From Mycolicibacter engbaekii (GTDB lineage: Bacteria; Actinomycetota; Actinomycetes; Mycobacteriales; Mycobacteriaceae), in contig NZ_LQOT01000069.1 of assembly GCF_002101585.1 (NCBI RefSeq), positions 62,001 through 126,000 of the forward strand: a stretch of DNA of 64,000 bases. The letters run 5' to 3'. A model generated the notes under the pieces. The model was not told where the DNA came from. It saw nothing but the letters and a program-made list of their open reading frames with translations, and did not search any database. Position 1 is the stretch's first letter, and each line of letters begins with the position of its first letter. Shown here piece after piece: positions 44,654 through 52,624 of this stretch. A program made the translations under genes and the position numbers.

Positions 44654-45856
44654 CTAGCTCAACACTCGGACCGGGACGCTGTGCCATCCGGAGACGTTCT
44701 GCATGTGCACTCGTTGCAGGCCGTCCCAGTCCACCTCGTAGCGGGGCATGAAGTCCAAGAGCCGGTCCAAGGCGATGGCGCTTTCCATGCGGGCGAGTGC
44801 GGCGCCCAGGCAGCTGTGTATCCCGTATCCCAGGCCGAGGTGCTGTGCCTGCGTCAGGTCCCGGTCGATGTCGAAGGTGTCGGGATCGGTGAATGCCTCC
44901 GGATCCCGGTTGGCGGCGGCGCTGATCAGGAAGACCGGTTTGCCGGCGGGAATCGTTCCGCCCGCCACGTGGGCCTCTTTGAGGGTGTACCGGACGTTGT
45001 ACTGCACCGGGCCCTCAAAACGCAGCAGTTCCTCGATCGCGGCGGGAATCTTGCTGCGGTCGTCGAGCAGCTTCTGCCACTGATCGGGCTGGCGGGCGAA
45101 GATCACCATGGCATTGCCGATCAGCTTGGTGACGGTCTCGGCCCCGGCGGCCCCGAGCAGCGAGGCGAAGCCGGTGATCTCGATATCGTCGAGGCGACGC
45201 ATCTGGCCGTCTTCGCCGGGCATTTCGGCGGCGATCAGCCTGCTGATCATGTCGTCTTGGGGGTTGGCGCGCCGTTCCTGGATCAGTCCGTAGTAGTACG
45301 TCGCGGTCTCGATGTTGGCGCGCATCCCGGCTTCGCTGGTCTCGATCTGCCCCGGCTCGCGATGCAACGCGGTGTCGATCCAGCGCCGCACCTGCTGGCG
45401 GTACTCGTCGGGAACCCCGGCCATCCGCGTGATGACCTCCACCGGGAACGGCCCGGAGAAGTCCTGCACCACGTCGAAACCGTTGGGGTCGACGGCGGCG
45501 AGGAACCGGTCGACCTGTTCGATGACAGTCTCGCGCTGGGCCTGGATCGCGCGCGGGGTGAAGGCCTTGTTGAGCAGGCTGCGCATGTGCCGGTGGTCCG
45601 GCGGGTCCATGAAGATGATCATCTTCGCCGGCGCCGAACCGGAGCGCACCATCGCCAGGTCGCAACCGCGGGTCGACGAGTAGGTCGCGAAGTCCTTGAG
45701 CGCCGCGGCCACGTCCTCGTGGCGGGTCAGGGCGTAGAAGTCTTCTTCGGCGTTGTAGTACAGCGGCGCTTCCTCGCGCATTCGCCGATAGATCTCGAAC
45801 GGGTTGTCGAAATACTCTTCGGAGAACGGATCGAAGACGAGTTCGGCCTGGGTCAT
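44654..45856 (-). CDS. Cytochrome P450
   Basis: A 400-residue P450. The I-helix segment is LLGAAGAETVTKL, ExxR is EELLR and the heme loop is LGYGIHSCLGAALAR (Leu replaces the usual Phe at the start of the loop). ATG 45856 has GAGGAGG upstream. A 112-bp gap rich in AT (around 45911-45935, with ATCGAT at its centre) separates it from the preceding gene and probably carries its own promoter, so P450 and ferredoxin form a separate unit. The family is not assigned. Confidence 0.92.
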   Translation of the reverse strand: MTQAELVFDPFSEEYFDNPFEIYRRMREEAPLYYNAEEDFYALTRHEDVAAALKDFATYSSTRGCDLAMVRSGSAPAKMIIFMDPPDHRHMRSLLNKAFTPRAIQAQRETVIEQVDRFLAAVDPNGFDVVQDFSGPFPVEVITRMAGVPDEYRQQVRRWIDTALHREPGQIETSEAGMRANIETATYYYGLIQERRANPQDDMISRLIAAEMPGEDGQMRRLDDIEITGFASLLGAAGAETVTKLIGNAMVIFARQPDQWQKLLDDRSKIPAAIEELLRFEGPVQYNVRYTLKEAHVAGGTIPAGKPVFLISAAANRDPEAFTDPDTFDIDRDLTQAQHLGLGYGIHSCLGAALARMESAIALDRLLDFMPRYEVDWDGLQRVHMQNVSGWHSVPVRVLS

Positions 45857-45968
45857 CGGACCTCCTCAGGGCGCCGCACGCTGCAACGGGCGACGATGAG
45901 ACGACGGACTATAATCGATACTGTAAGTCAAACGGCAAGCCGCCGGAGGCAAATGCCGCCGACCGGTG

Positions 45969-46787
45969 TCACCGGGGATGGTCCATCAGCGACAGGGCCG
46001 CGTCGGCAGCGTCGAGCACAGCCCCCGGTTCCGCCTCCGCCCGCTGCGCCAGGTCGGACACCAAGCGAACATCCTTTTGCAACAAGGAACCCGCCAGGCC
46101 GGCCAACCGGTCCAGGGTTCCACCGGAACCCCGGATGCTGTTGAGTGCGAAGCTGCTCGCGCTGCCTCGTGACACCACCTCGGCAAGCTGTTCGGTGGCG
46201 ACACCCAGCTGCCTGCCGAGTGCCAGCGCCGTGGCGGCGGTCCCGAGGTTGGCGGTGAACAACAGATTGTTGAGCAACTTGGTCACCTGCCCGGCACCGA
46301 GGTCGCCCAGATGCACCACCGGGTCCGCATAGGTCTCGAAGACCGGCCGGCAGCGCTCCACGGCCTCCGGGTCGCCGCCGGCCATCACCAGCAGAGTTCC
46401 GGCCGCAGCGGCCGGACCGCCGCCGCTCACCGGGGCATCGATCACCGCAACACCGTGCTGCTCGCAGTGCTGCGCCAGCCGGCGGCAGGTGTCGGGATGC
46501 ACCGTGGAGTGAATCGCGATGATCCCGCCGGGCTGCAAACCGGCCAATACCCCGTCATCGCCCCGAACCACCTCGTCGACGTCGGCGTCACCGACCACGC
46601 ACAGGCAGACCACGTCGCTTCGGCTGCCCAACTGCGCGGGGGAGTCGGCGATGCTGACCTCGGTGTCGGCGAACTGCTCCAGGGTGCCGGCCCGCCGGGC
46701 CCACAGCGTCGTGGTGTACCCGCCCTCGACGATGCGTCGCGCCATCGGCGCGCCCTGGCTGCCCAGCCCGATGAAACCGACCCGCAT
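45969..46787 (-). CDS. NAD(P)-dependent beta-hydroxyacid dehydrogenase (3-HIBDH family)
   Basis: A 272-residue protein. GFIGLGSQGAPMARRI is the NAD-binding signature of the 3-hydroxyisobutyrate dehydrogenase family, DAPVSGGGPAAAAGTL the substrate loop, and GAGQVTKLLNN carries the catalytic lysine. It would oxidise a short beta-hydroxyacid, or reduce a semialdehyde. It overlaps the hydrolase gene upstream by one base (both use 46787). It ends the NuoF-like - ferredoxin - DUF35/thiolase - hydrolase operon. Confidence 0.87.
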   Translation of the reverse strand: MRVGFIGLGSQGAPMARRIVEGGYTTTLWARRAGTLEQFADTEVSIADSPAQLGSRSDVVCLCVVGDADVDEVVRGDDGVLAGLQPGGIIAIHSTVHPDTCRRLAQHCEQHGVAVIDAPVSGGGPAAAAGTLLVMAGGDPEAVERCRPVFETYADPVVHLGDLGAGQVTKLLNNLLFTANLGTAATALALGRQLGVATEQLAEVVSRGSASSFALNSIRGSGGTLDRLAGLAGSLLQKDVRLVSDLAQRAEAEPGAVLDAADAALSLMDHPR

Positions 46788-47668
46788 CAGCTGACCTCCT
46801 TGTCGCGCGCGAGCGCCGCGGCCGCGCAGTCGTTGACGAATGACAGCACCGACCGGTGATAGTGCTCCGCGCTGAAGCCGAGGCTGAGATTGTGGCCCGC
46901 GCCTTCTTGGTCATTGCAGGTGAAACTGCTTGCCGCGCTGAACACCTCGCGGATCTGTCTGCGGGCCTCCGCGCCGGATTCCCAGACCTTCTCGTGCTCG
47001 GCGAAGGTGAAGCGCACCGGGACCCGGATCTGTGCGGCCAGCGCGGGAAAGTCCCGGCGTGGCCAACTGCCGACCATGTCCGCCTCATAGGGTGCACCCG
47101 AGGACACCTTGGTGATCCCGCGCAGCACCGCTTCGGGATACAGCGATGCGGGCTCCCAGAGCAGTTCGCGCAGGACGGCGTTGCGCTGGCCGGGTTCGGG
47201 TGCGTTGAATGCGGCGCGGGCGGCGTCCCGGTACCGCAGCCCGGTACCGGCCAGCTCGACCCCCAGCAGGTCGGCGCCGCGCTCATCGGCGGCCATTCGT
47301 ACCGCCAGTTCGCATCCGTTGGAGTGCCCCAGCAGGAACAGGCCGGCGCCGCGTGCCCGGTCCCCGAGAATCCGCTCGACGGCCAGGTAGGCCAGCCGCA
47401 CCCGCTGCTGCGGCGTTGCGGTCTCCTCGGGGTACAGCGCCGAGCTGCCGTAACCCGGGCGATCGAGTGCGATCACCGTGTATCCCAGTGCCGCCCCGGC
47501 TCGCAGCAGCGACAGGTTCGGTTGCCCGGGGCAGTCGAAATAGATCGACGTGGTCCCGCCGCCGTGCAGCGCGATCACCACCGCCCGCGGATCGGGGACT
47601 TCGGCAACCAGCGCCGACATCGGCACCCCGCCGGCGCTGATCATCCGCGGGCGCACTGTTCGACCCAT
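46787..47668 (-). CDS. Alpha/beta-hydrolase
   Basis: A 293-residue alpha/beta-hydrolase. HGGGTTS is the oxyanion region, GHSNGCE holds the nucleophile serine (about 115), and GAGHNLSLGF the catalytic histidine. Whether it opens a lactone, hydrolyses an ester or a CoA thioester cannot be told. ATG 47668 has GAGGAGG six bases upstream; the preceding fusion gene ends ten bases before. Confidence 0.85.
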   Translation of the reverse strand: MGRTVRPRMISAGGVPMSALVAEVPDPRAVVIALHGGGTTSIYFDCPGQPNLSLLRAGAALGYTVIALDRPGYGSSALYPEETATPQQRVRLAYLAVERILGDRARGAGLFLLGHSNGCELAVRMAADERGADLLGVELAGTGLRYRDAARAAFNAPEPGQRNAVLRELLWEPASLYPEAVLRGITKVSSGAPYEADMVGSWPRRDFPALAAQIRVPVRFTFAEHEKVWESGAEARRQIREVFSAASSFTCNDQEGAGHNLSLGFSAEHYHRSVLSFVNDCAAAALARDKEVS

Positions 47669-47678
47669 GCGCCCCTCC

Positions 47679-49328
47679 TCAGGAATCGGTCCGCAGCAAC
47701 ATGACTCCGCTCGGTGTCAGCCCGCCGCTGCTGGCCACGGCGACCCTGGCGCCGGCGACCTGGCGCGCACCGGCTTCCCCGCGCAGCTGGGTGACGGCCT
47801 CGTGAATCAGCCCCATCCCGTGAGTGCGGCCGTGTGAGAGCTGACCGCCGTGGGTGTTGAGCGGCAGCACGCCGTCCCGGGCGATGTTCGTGCCACCGTC
47901 CAAGAAGCTCTTGGCCTCACCGATGCCGCAGAAGCCCAGGGCCTCGATCCAGGACAGGCAGTTGAAGGTGAAGCCGTCATACAGCTCGGCCACATCGACG
48001 TCGGCCGGCCGCAACGACGTTCGCGACCACAGGTGGGCGGCCTGGCCCAGGACCTGCGGCTCGTGCGTCAGGGTGCTCTGGTCCCAGTCCAGCCGCTCGA
48101 TGATCTGGGTGCCGACCGCCTCCACCAGTACCGGCGGCTTGGCCAGATCGCGGGCGGCGTCGACAGCGGAGACGATCACCGCCACCGCGCCGTCGCACGG
48201 CACGTCGCAGTCGAAGAGGCCGAACGGGGTGGTGATCATCCGCGCGGACAGGTAGTCGTCCATGCTCATCGGTTCGCGGTAGATGGCCGTGGGGTTCAGC
48301 GCGGCGTTGGCGCGCTGGTTCAGCGCGATCCAGCCCAGCGTTTCACGGGTCGTGCCGTAACGGTGGAAGTGCCGCTGGGCGTTCTGGGCCAGGGTGTGCG
48401 CCGCCGAGGTCGCCCCGAAGGGAACCTGCCAACTCGCGGTTCGCCTGCCGCCCGGCGGTGACGCTTTGCCCGCCTTGAGCAGTTCGCCGAAGGTCGATTC
48501 CCAGACGGTGCGGAAACACAGCACATGGCGTGCCAGCCCGGTCTCCACGGCCATCATCGCGGCGATGACAGAGCCCCCGGGGCCGAAGGTGTCCATCCCG
48601 CCGTTGATCCAGGTCGGGCGCAGCCCCAAGGCGCCCTCCAGCGCCGCGACGCCGCCTTCTCCCATACCGGCCACGTCCAGGCCCGGGTAAGTGGAGAGTC
48701 CGTCGATGTCGTCGAAACTCAGCCCGGCGTCGGCGACAGCCTCCTGGCAGGCCGCAATCGTCAGGGCCAGCGGCGTCGCCATGAGCCGACGGCCCAGCCG
48801 CGACGCACCGATGCCGGTGAGGGCCGCCTTGTCCTCGAACTTCGCCGTCGTCACCATCGGGCGCACGTGCCGGCCGTAGTCCTGCGGTGCGATCTCGTCG
48901 GCCGGCAGAGGCCTGATCTCCGTGCTGTCGGCCACCGGGCGAAACACCGGCAGCCAGACGTCCTCGACGTTGGTGAACGCGACTTGGACCTGCTGGCCCA
49001 ACTCGAGACGGTCGGGGTCGCAATCGATGATGTTGGTGGTCAGCCGAACTCGGGGATCTTCGTCGATCGCCACCTGAGCAACCACATACGGTGCCGGCAG
49101 ACCGGGAAAGCTGAACCGGTGGTTGACGGTGAAACCGGCCAGCGTCGCCCGCCCGGAGACGTCTCGTACCCCCATGTTCGTCCCCCGGCAGTACCGGCAC
49201 ACCGGCTGGGGCGGATGAATCAGCGCGGCGCAGTCGAGGCAGTTCTGTAGTCGCAGTACGCCGTCAGCACCAGCGGTCCAGAAGAATTCGTTCTCGGGCG
49301 TGACCAAGGGCAGTGGGCGTGCGCTCAC
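47679..49328 (-). CDS. DUF35 zinc-ribbon/OB-fold protein fused to a thiolase-like (Ltp) domain
   Basis: A 549-residue two-domain protein. The N-terminal 150 residues are a DUF35 module: zinc ligands Cys30, 33, 44 and 47 (CLDC, CRYC) and an OB-fold. The rest is a thiolase/lipid-transfer-protein domain with VLPLNTHGGQLSHGRTHGMG near the end. The place of the thiolase nucleophile cysteine reads GGMDTFGPGGS, so the Cys is missing. In steroid pathways Ltp2 and the DUF35 part of ChsH2 are separate chains that form a retro-aldolase; here they are one polypeptide, which suggests an aldolase rather than a thiolase. GTG 49328 overlaps the ferredoxin stop. Confidence 0.87.
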   Translation of the reverse strand: MSARPLPLVTPENEFFWTAGADGVLRLQNCLDCAALIHPPQPVCRYCRGTNMGVRDVSGRATLAGFTVNHRFSFPGLPAPYVVAQVAIDEDPRVRLTTNIIDCDPDRLELGQQVQVAFTNVEDVWLPVFRPVADSTEIRPLPADEIAPQDYGRHVRPMVTTAKFEDKAALTGIGASRLGRRLMATPLALTIAACQEAVADAGLSFDDIDGLSTYPGLDVAGMGEGGVAALEGALGLRPTWINGGMDTFGPGGSVIAAMMAVETGLARHVLCFRTVWESTFGELLKAGKASPPGGRRTASWQVPFGATSAAHTLAQNAQRHFHRYGTTRETLGWIALNQRANAALNPTAIYREPMSMDDYLSARMITTPFGLFDCDVPCDGAVAVIVSAVDAARDLAKPPVLVEAVGTQIIERLDWDQSTLTHEPQVLGQAAHLWSRTSLRPADVDVAELYDGFTFNCLSWIEALGFCGIGEAKSFLDGGTNIARDGVLPLNTHGGQLSHGRTHGMGLIHEAVTQLRGEAGARQVAGARVAVASSGGLTPSGVMLLRTDS

Positions 49329-49534
49329 GCGTCGTCCTCCTCGGGGACCTCGATGATGGCGTGCACCGGGCAGTCCAGCAGGGCGCGCCTGACGTCGTGC
49401 TCGTCGGCTTCGGGCACAGTCCCGTCGCCGGTCAGGGACGCGTAACCCCAGTCGTCCAGCGAGAAATACCCGGGTGCGTGCTTGGCGCAGAAGCCGAACC
49501 CGTCGCACAGCGTGCGATCCAGGCGGACCCTCAT
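49325..49534 (-). CDS. 3Fe-4S type ferredoxin
   Basis: A 69-residue ferredoxin with CDGFGFC...CPVHAI; phenylalanine stands at the variable ligand position. ATG 49534 has AGAGGAGG and overlaps the NuoF-like gene by four bases. Unlike the other three ferredoxins of the island it is not next to a P450 but sits between a NuoF-like flavoprotein and the DUF35/thiolase fusion. It is probably the electron acceptor of the former. Confidence 0.86.
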   Translation of the reverse strand: MRVRLDRTLCDGFGFCAKHAPGYFSLDDWGYASLTGDGTVPEADEHDVRRALLDCPVHAIIEVPEEDDA

Positions 49535-50844
49535 ACCGGCACCTCCTCTATCGCGTAAGGACGCTCGGCCGCGAAAGCCCCGGCGCGGCAGGCGTCGCAC
49601 GCGCCGTCCAGATGGCCGGCCACCAGTGCCGGAAACCGATTCAGCAGGCTGGCGGCGATATTGGTGGCGCCGTCCAGCGTGCCGCAGGCACCCCGCCCGG
49701 GTAGCACCCCGGCCCACCGTTGCAGCCGCTCAACATCCTCGGAGGTCGCGACCCCGTCCCGAAGTGCCTCGGCAACCGCCGCCATCGCTGCGGTGCCGTT
49801 GAAGCATGATCCGCACTGCCCGGCGTTCTCCCGGCCGTAGTAGGCCAACACCGAGGCCGCCACCGCGACGGGGCACTCGTCGGTGAGGACGGCGATCGCC
49901 GCGCAGCCCAGGCCGCTGCCGACGCCACGCAGCGACTCGTGGTCGAGGCCGACCTGCAGTGTGTCGGGGTCGAGCAGGCCGGCGAAATAGCCGCCCATCA
50001 GCACACCGCGGACCCGCTCACCCACAAACCCGTGCACGCGCAGCAACTCAGAGAGCGCGACGCCGTGCGGCAGCTCGTAGAGCACCGACGGTCGCCCGCC
50101 GCCGCTCACGGTGGCCAGGAAAGTTCCCGGGGACAGCGAGGTTCCTTGTGCGCGAAAGGCCTCCGCGCCGTGGCGCAGGACAAAGGGAAGGTTCGCCAGC
50201 GTCTCGACGTTGGACACCAGCGTCGGAAGCGCAGCGACTCCCCGCTGGTAAGGGCGGGGCGGCTTGTCTGTCGGCTTCGCCGGGCCGCCGTTGATCGCCC
50301 GCACCGCGGCGGTCTCCTCGCCGGCCACATAGCTCGGGTCGACGACGAACACCTCGATCGACAACCCGCCGAGAACATCCTGGCCGAGCTGGCCCAGCGC
50401 GTTCTCGACGCTGCGGGCGGACATCGGATCGGAGACATAGACGTAGGCACTGCGGGCCGCCACCATCGCGGCGGCCAACCGAAGGCCGTCGATCACCAGA
50501 TGCGGCCGGCGACGCAACAGCCAGCGGTCCTTGGCCGAAGCCGGTTCGCCCTCTTCGCCGTTGGCCACCACCACCGCGCCGCCGGCGCGCCGGCCGCCGT
50601 CGCGAACCGAGCGCAGCTTGACCCCCAGGGGGAACGCCGCACCGCCGCGGCCCAGCAAGCCGCTGCGCTGCACCTCGCCGAGCAATCCGTCGGCGTCATC
50701 CAGCGCCTGATAGCCGCCGTCGGCCAGGTACTGCGAGGCGGACTCAGTCTCCGATCGCGCTCCCAGCAGCCGGGGCTCGCAGCCCGGCCAGGCGGCCACG
50801 GTGATGGCCGCCAGGTCGGGGGTAGCCGTGCACTTGGTCGTCAT
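49531..50844 (-). CDS. NuoF-like FMN/Fe-S oxidoreductase (candidate ferredoxin reductase)
   Basis: A 437-residue stand-alone homologue of the complex I 51-kDa subunit. The FMN/NADH site is GLLGRGGAAFPLGVK and ANGEEGEPASAKDR, followed by an SLBB-like part. The 4Fe-4S region reads QCGSCFNG...RGACGTLDG: CxxC and the distant Cys are kept, but the third Cys of CxxCxxC is replaced. No other nuo gene is near, so it is not complex I. Coupled to a ferredoxin, it could pass electrons from NADH to the P450 ferredoxins. ATG 50844 has GAGG upstream; GTG 50850 is possible. Confidence 0.82.
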   Translation of the reverse strand: MTTKCTATPDLAAITVAAWPGCEPRLLGARSETESASQYLADGGYQALDDADGLLGEVQRSGLLGRGGAAFPLGVKLRSVRDGGRRAGGAVVVANGEEGEPASAKDRWLLRRRPHLVIDGLRLAAAMVAARSAYVYVSDPMSARSVENALGQLGQDVLGGLSIEVFVVDPSYVAGEETAAVRAINGGPAKPTDKPPRPYQRGVAALPTLVSNVETLANLPFVLRHGAEAFRAQGTSLSPGTFLATVSGGGRPSVLYELPHGVALSELLRVHGFVGERVRGVLMGGYFAGLLDPDTLQVGLDHESLRGVGSGLGCAAIAVLTDECPVAVAASVLAYYGRENAGQCGSCFNGTAAMAAVAEALRDGVATSEDVERLQRWAGVLPGRGACGTLDGATNIAASLLNRFPALVAGHLDGACDACRAGAFAAERPYAIEEVPV

Positions 50845-50864
50845 CGCCACCTCGTTTGACTAGG

Positions 50865-50878
50865 CTCACGGACGTGAG
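50865..50878. promoter_or_regulatory. CTCACG-GA-CGTGAG palindrome between divergent genes
   Basis: A perfect 6-2-6 inverted repeat in the 29-bp space between the NuoF-like gene and a divergent unknown gene. It overlaps the predicted GTG start of the latter, which makes a regulatory role less certain. Confidence 0.25.
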
Positions 50879-51344
50879 AACAGCGGTGGTACGCCTCGAC
50901 GTCGACCCTGCTGGGAAGCTGACACCCGAGCATGTGACGACGGGAATGGCACGACTGCGCGAGCTGGCGGCCCAGGCCGGTGCGGACGTGGTCGATGCCG
51001 ATGTCGCGGCCATGCCGGCGGGCCGGCGCCACGTGCGACTGCTGATCAGCGGATCCGAGGCCGACGTCCGGGAACTGGGGATGCGACTGTGCGCCAGCGC
51101 ATTCGGCACCACCCCGGAGCCCGGCGTGGTGACCTATCTGAGCAGGGGCACCGACGACGACGTGCACGGGGTACTCGCCGGACTGGGACTCGCCGGCGAG
51201 ATCGTCCGGGTCCCGGGGTCCGATGGTCTCGATGTCGTGCATGTGACCCTTGCCGAACCGGATCTGCAGCGCGTCGGCGAGAGCCGCGTCCATACCGCAC
51301 TGGAGGCGTCGCTGAACTGCGAGGTTCACCTTCACACCCGATGA
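50874..51344 (+). CDS. Conserved-looking protein of unknown function
   Basis: A 156-residue protein from GTG 50874 with no family I recognise. It is a mixed alpha/beta soluble protein without membrane segments; MARLRELAAQAGADVVDADVA and RHVRLLISGSEADVRELGMRL suggest two ferredoxin-like or ACT-like halves. No good ribosome site precedes the start, so it may be leaderless. It is a single gene: divergent from the NuoF-like operon and convergent with the hydrolase gene, five bases from its stop. Confidence 0.6.
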   Translation: MRTAVVRLDVDPAGKLTPEHVTTGMARLRELAAQAGADVVDADVAAMPAGRRHVRLLISGSEADVRELGMRLCASAFGTTPEPGVVTYLSRGTDDDVHGVLAGLGLAGEIVRVPGSDGLDVVHVTLAEPDLQRVGESRVHTALEASLNCEVHLHTR

Positions 51345-51349
51345 CCGCA

Positions 51350-52216
51350 TCAACGCCCCAGGAACTCCAGGATCGCCGGGGCGGCCAGCACCCACGTGTC
51401 GAACATGTTGAAATGACTGACCTTTCCCGAAGCTCGGTCCTCGGCCGCGCGCTCCCAGGCGTCTTCGGGCCACGGCGGGTCGATCAGCTCTGATCCCTTG
51501 ATCAGGCAGTTGACCTCCAGCGAGGTGCGCTTGGGGTGATCCCAGTCGTTCTCGCCGCCCCGGATGATCAGCGTGGGCACCGTGATCCGGTCGAACATCT
51601 CGTCGTCGACGCCGGGGATCGTCTGGCCCGGCTTGGAGACGAATGCGTTCAGCCAGCGCAACATCACCTTGAGGAAGGCGTCGCCGTCCAGGCCGAGCAG
51701 ACGTGCTTCGTTGCCGGGGTTCTCCGCGATCCGCTCCTGCCACTCGCGGATGTCCAACAGTGCTTTCGGCCCGCCACCGCGTACGGCGAGGATGCTGGGC
51801 ACCACGTAGTAGGAGCCGAGCACGAAAGTGCCGTAGATACCGCCCACGATGTTCCACAGGGCGAGCTTCGTGACCAGTTCCGGGTAGAGCATCGTGGTCA
51901 GGATCGAGTCCCGCGCCCCGCCTGACCCGCCGGCCAGGATGACCGGTCCGGTCCCCAGTGCGGTGAGCAACCCGTGCAGGGTCTCGGCGCGCATGTGCGA
52001 TTCGGACTGGCCGTAGAACTGCACGTCGGAGGCACCGCAATTGGGGCGGTCCCACAACAGCACCCGGTAGCCGCCGTCGACGAGCGCTTCGGCCAGCGGG
52101 CGCAGCCCCGGGATCTCCTTGGAGAACCGGCCCCCGGGGGTCAGCACGATCAGATCACCGGTGGAACCGAGGATCTCGTAGACAACATTTCCCCCGTTGA
52201 CTTCGATAGCGGCCAC
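51350..52216 (-). CDS. Alpha/beta-hydrolase
   Basis: A 288-residue hydrolase. WDRPNCGASD, the nucleophile in GGSGGARDS (about residue 98), a likely acid in GGENDWDHP and the histidine in KVSHFNMFDTW are seen. The layout recalls C-C bond hydrolases of meta-cleavage pathways and epoxide/lactone hydrolases. It is the last gene of a minus-strand run with a Rieske ferredoxin and two amidohydrolases, so it may act on a ring-opened product. Confidence 0.84.
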   Translation of the reverse strand: MAAIEVNGGNVVYEILGSTGDLIVLTPGGRFSKEIPGLRPLAEALVDGGYRVLLWDRPNCGASDVQFYGQSESHMRAETLHGLLTALGTGPVILAGGSGGARDSILTTMLYPELVTKLALWNIVGGIYGTFVLGSYYVVPSILAVRGGGPKALLDIREWQERIAENPGNEARLLGLDGDAFLKVMLRWLNAFVSKPGQTIPGVDDEMFDRITVPTLIIRGGENDWDHPKRTSLEVNCLIKGSELIDPPWPEDAWERAAEDRASGKVSHFNMFDTWVLAAPAILEFLGR

Positions 52217-52231
52217 CGATACTCCTGTGCG

Positions 52232-52624
52232 TTAGGCCTGGACGAGGACGTCGTTGCCGACAACCCGCACGGGGTAGGTGCGGATGCTCCACTCCGGCTT
52301 GACCGCAGTCGTGCCGGTGGCGAGCTCGAAACCCCATTGGTGCCAGGGGCAGTAGATGTATTCCAGGTCGCGGACCATGGCGGCATCACCGGGGCTCTGT
52401 TCGTCGACGACGGTACGGCCGCGCAACCGGCCCGCGCACAGCGGCCCGCCCTGATGCGGGCAGAAGTTCGCGATCGCGTAGAACGTCCCGTTGATGTTGT
52501 ACACGCCGACGCCGTGATGGCCGATCGGCACGAGCTTGTGTGTCCCAGGCGGGATCTCATCGACGGTCGCAACGACATGCTCGCGGCCCTGGGCCAACCG
52601 GGGCCGCTTTTCCTCCTGCCCCAT
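52232..52624 (-). CDS. Rieske-type [2Fe-2S] ferredoxin
   Basis: A 130-residue stand-alone Rieske protein with CPHQGG and CPWHQW, the two His-Cys pairs of a Rieske cluster. Such ferredoxins shuttle electrons between a reductase and a Rieske oxygenase. The only oxygenases of this type in the window are at 15.4-16.8 and 39.1-40.4 kb, so it would act in trans. It follows the amidohydrolase gene immediately, with no gap. Confidence 0.86.
   Translation of the reverse strand: MGQEEKRPRLAQGREHVVATVDEIPPGTHKLVPIGHHGVGVYNINGTFYAIANFCPHQGGPLCAGRLRGRTVVDEQSPGDAAMVRDLEYIYCPWHQWGFELATGTTAVKPEWSIRTYPVRVVGNDVLVQA

Noticed and set aside
49531-50844. Part of respiratory complex I
   Set aside because: No other nuo gene is adjacent, and the Fe-S motif is altered; the ferredoxin coupling fits another role better.
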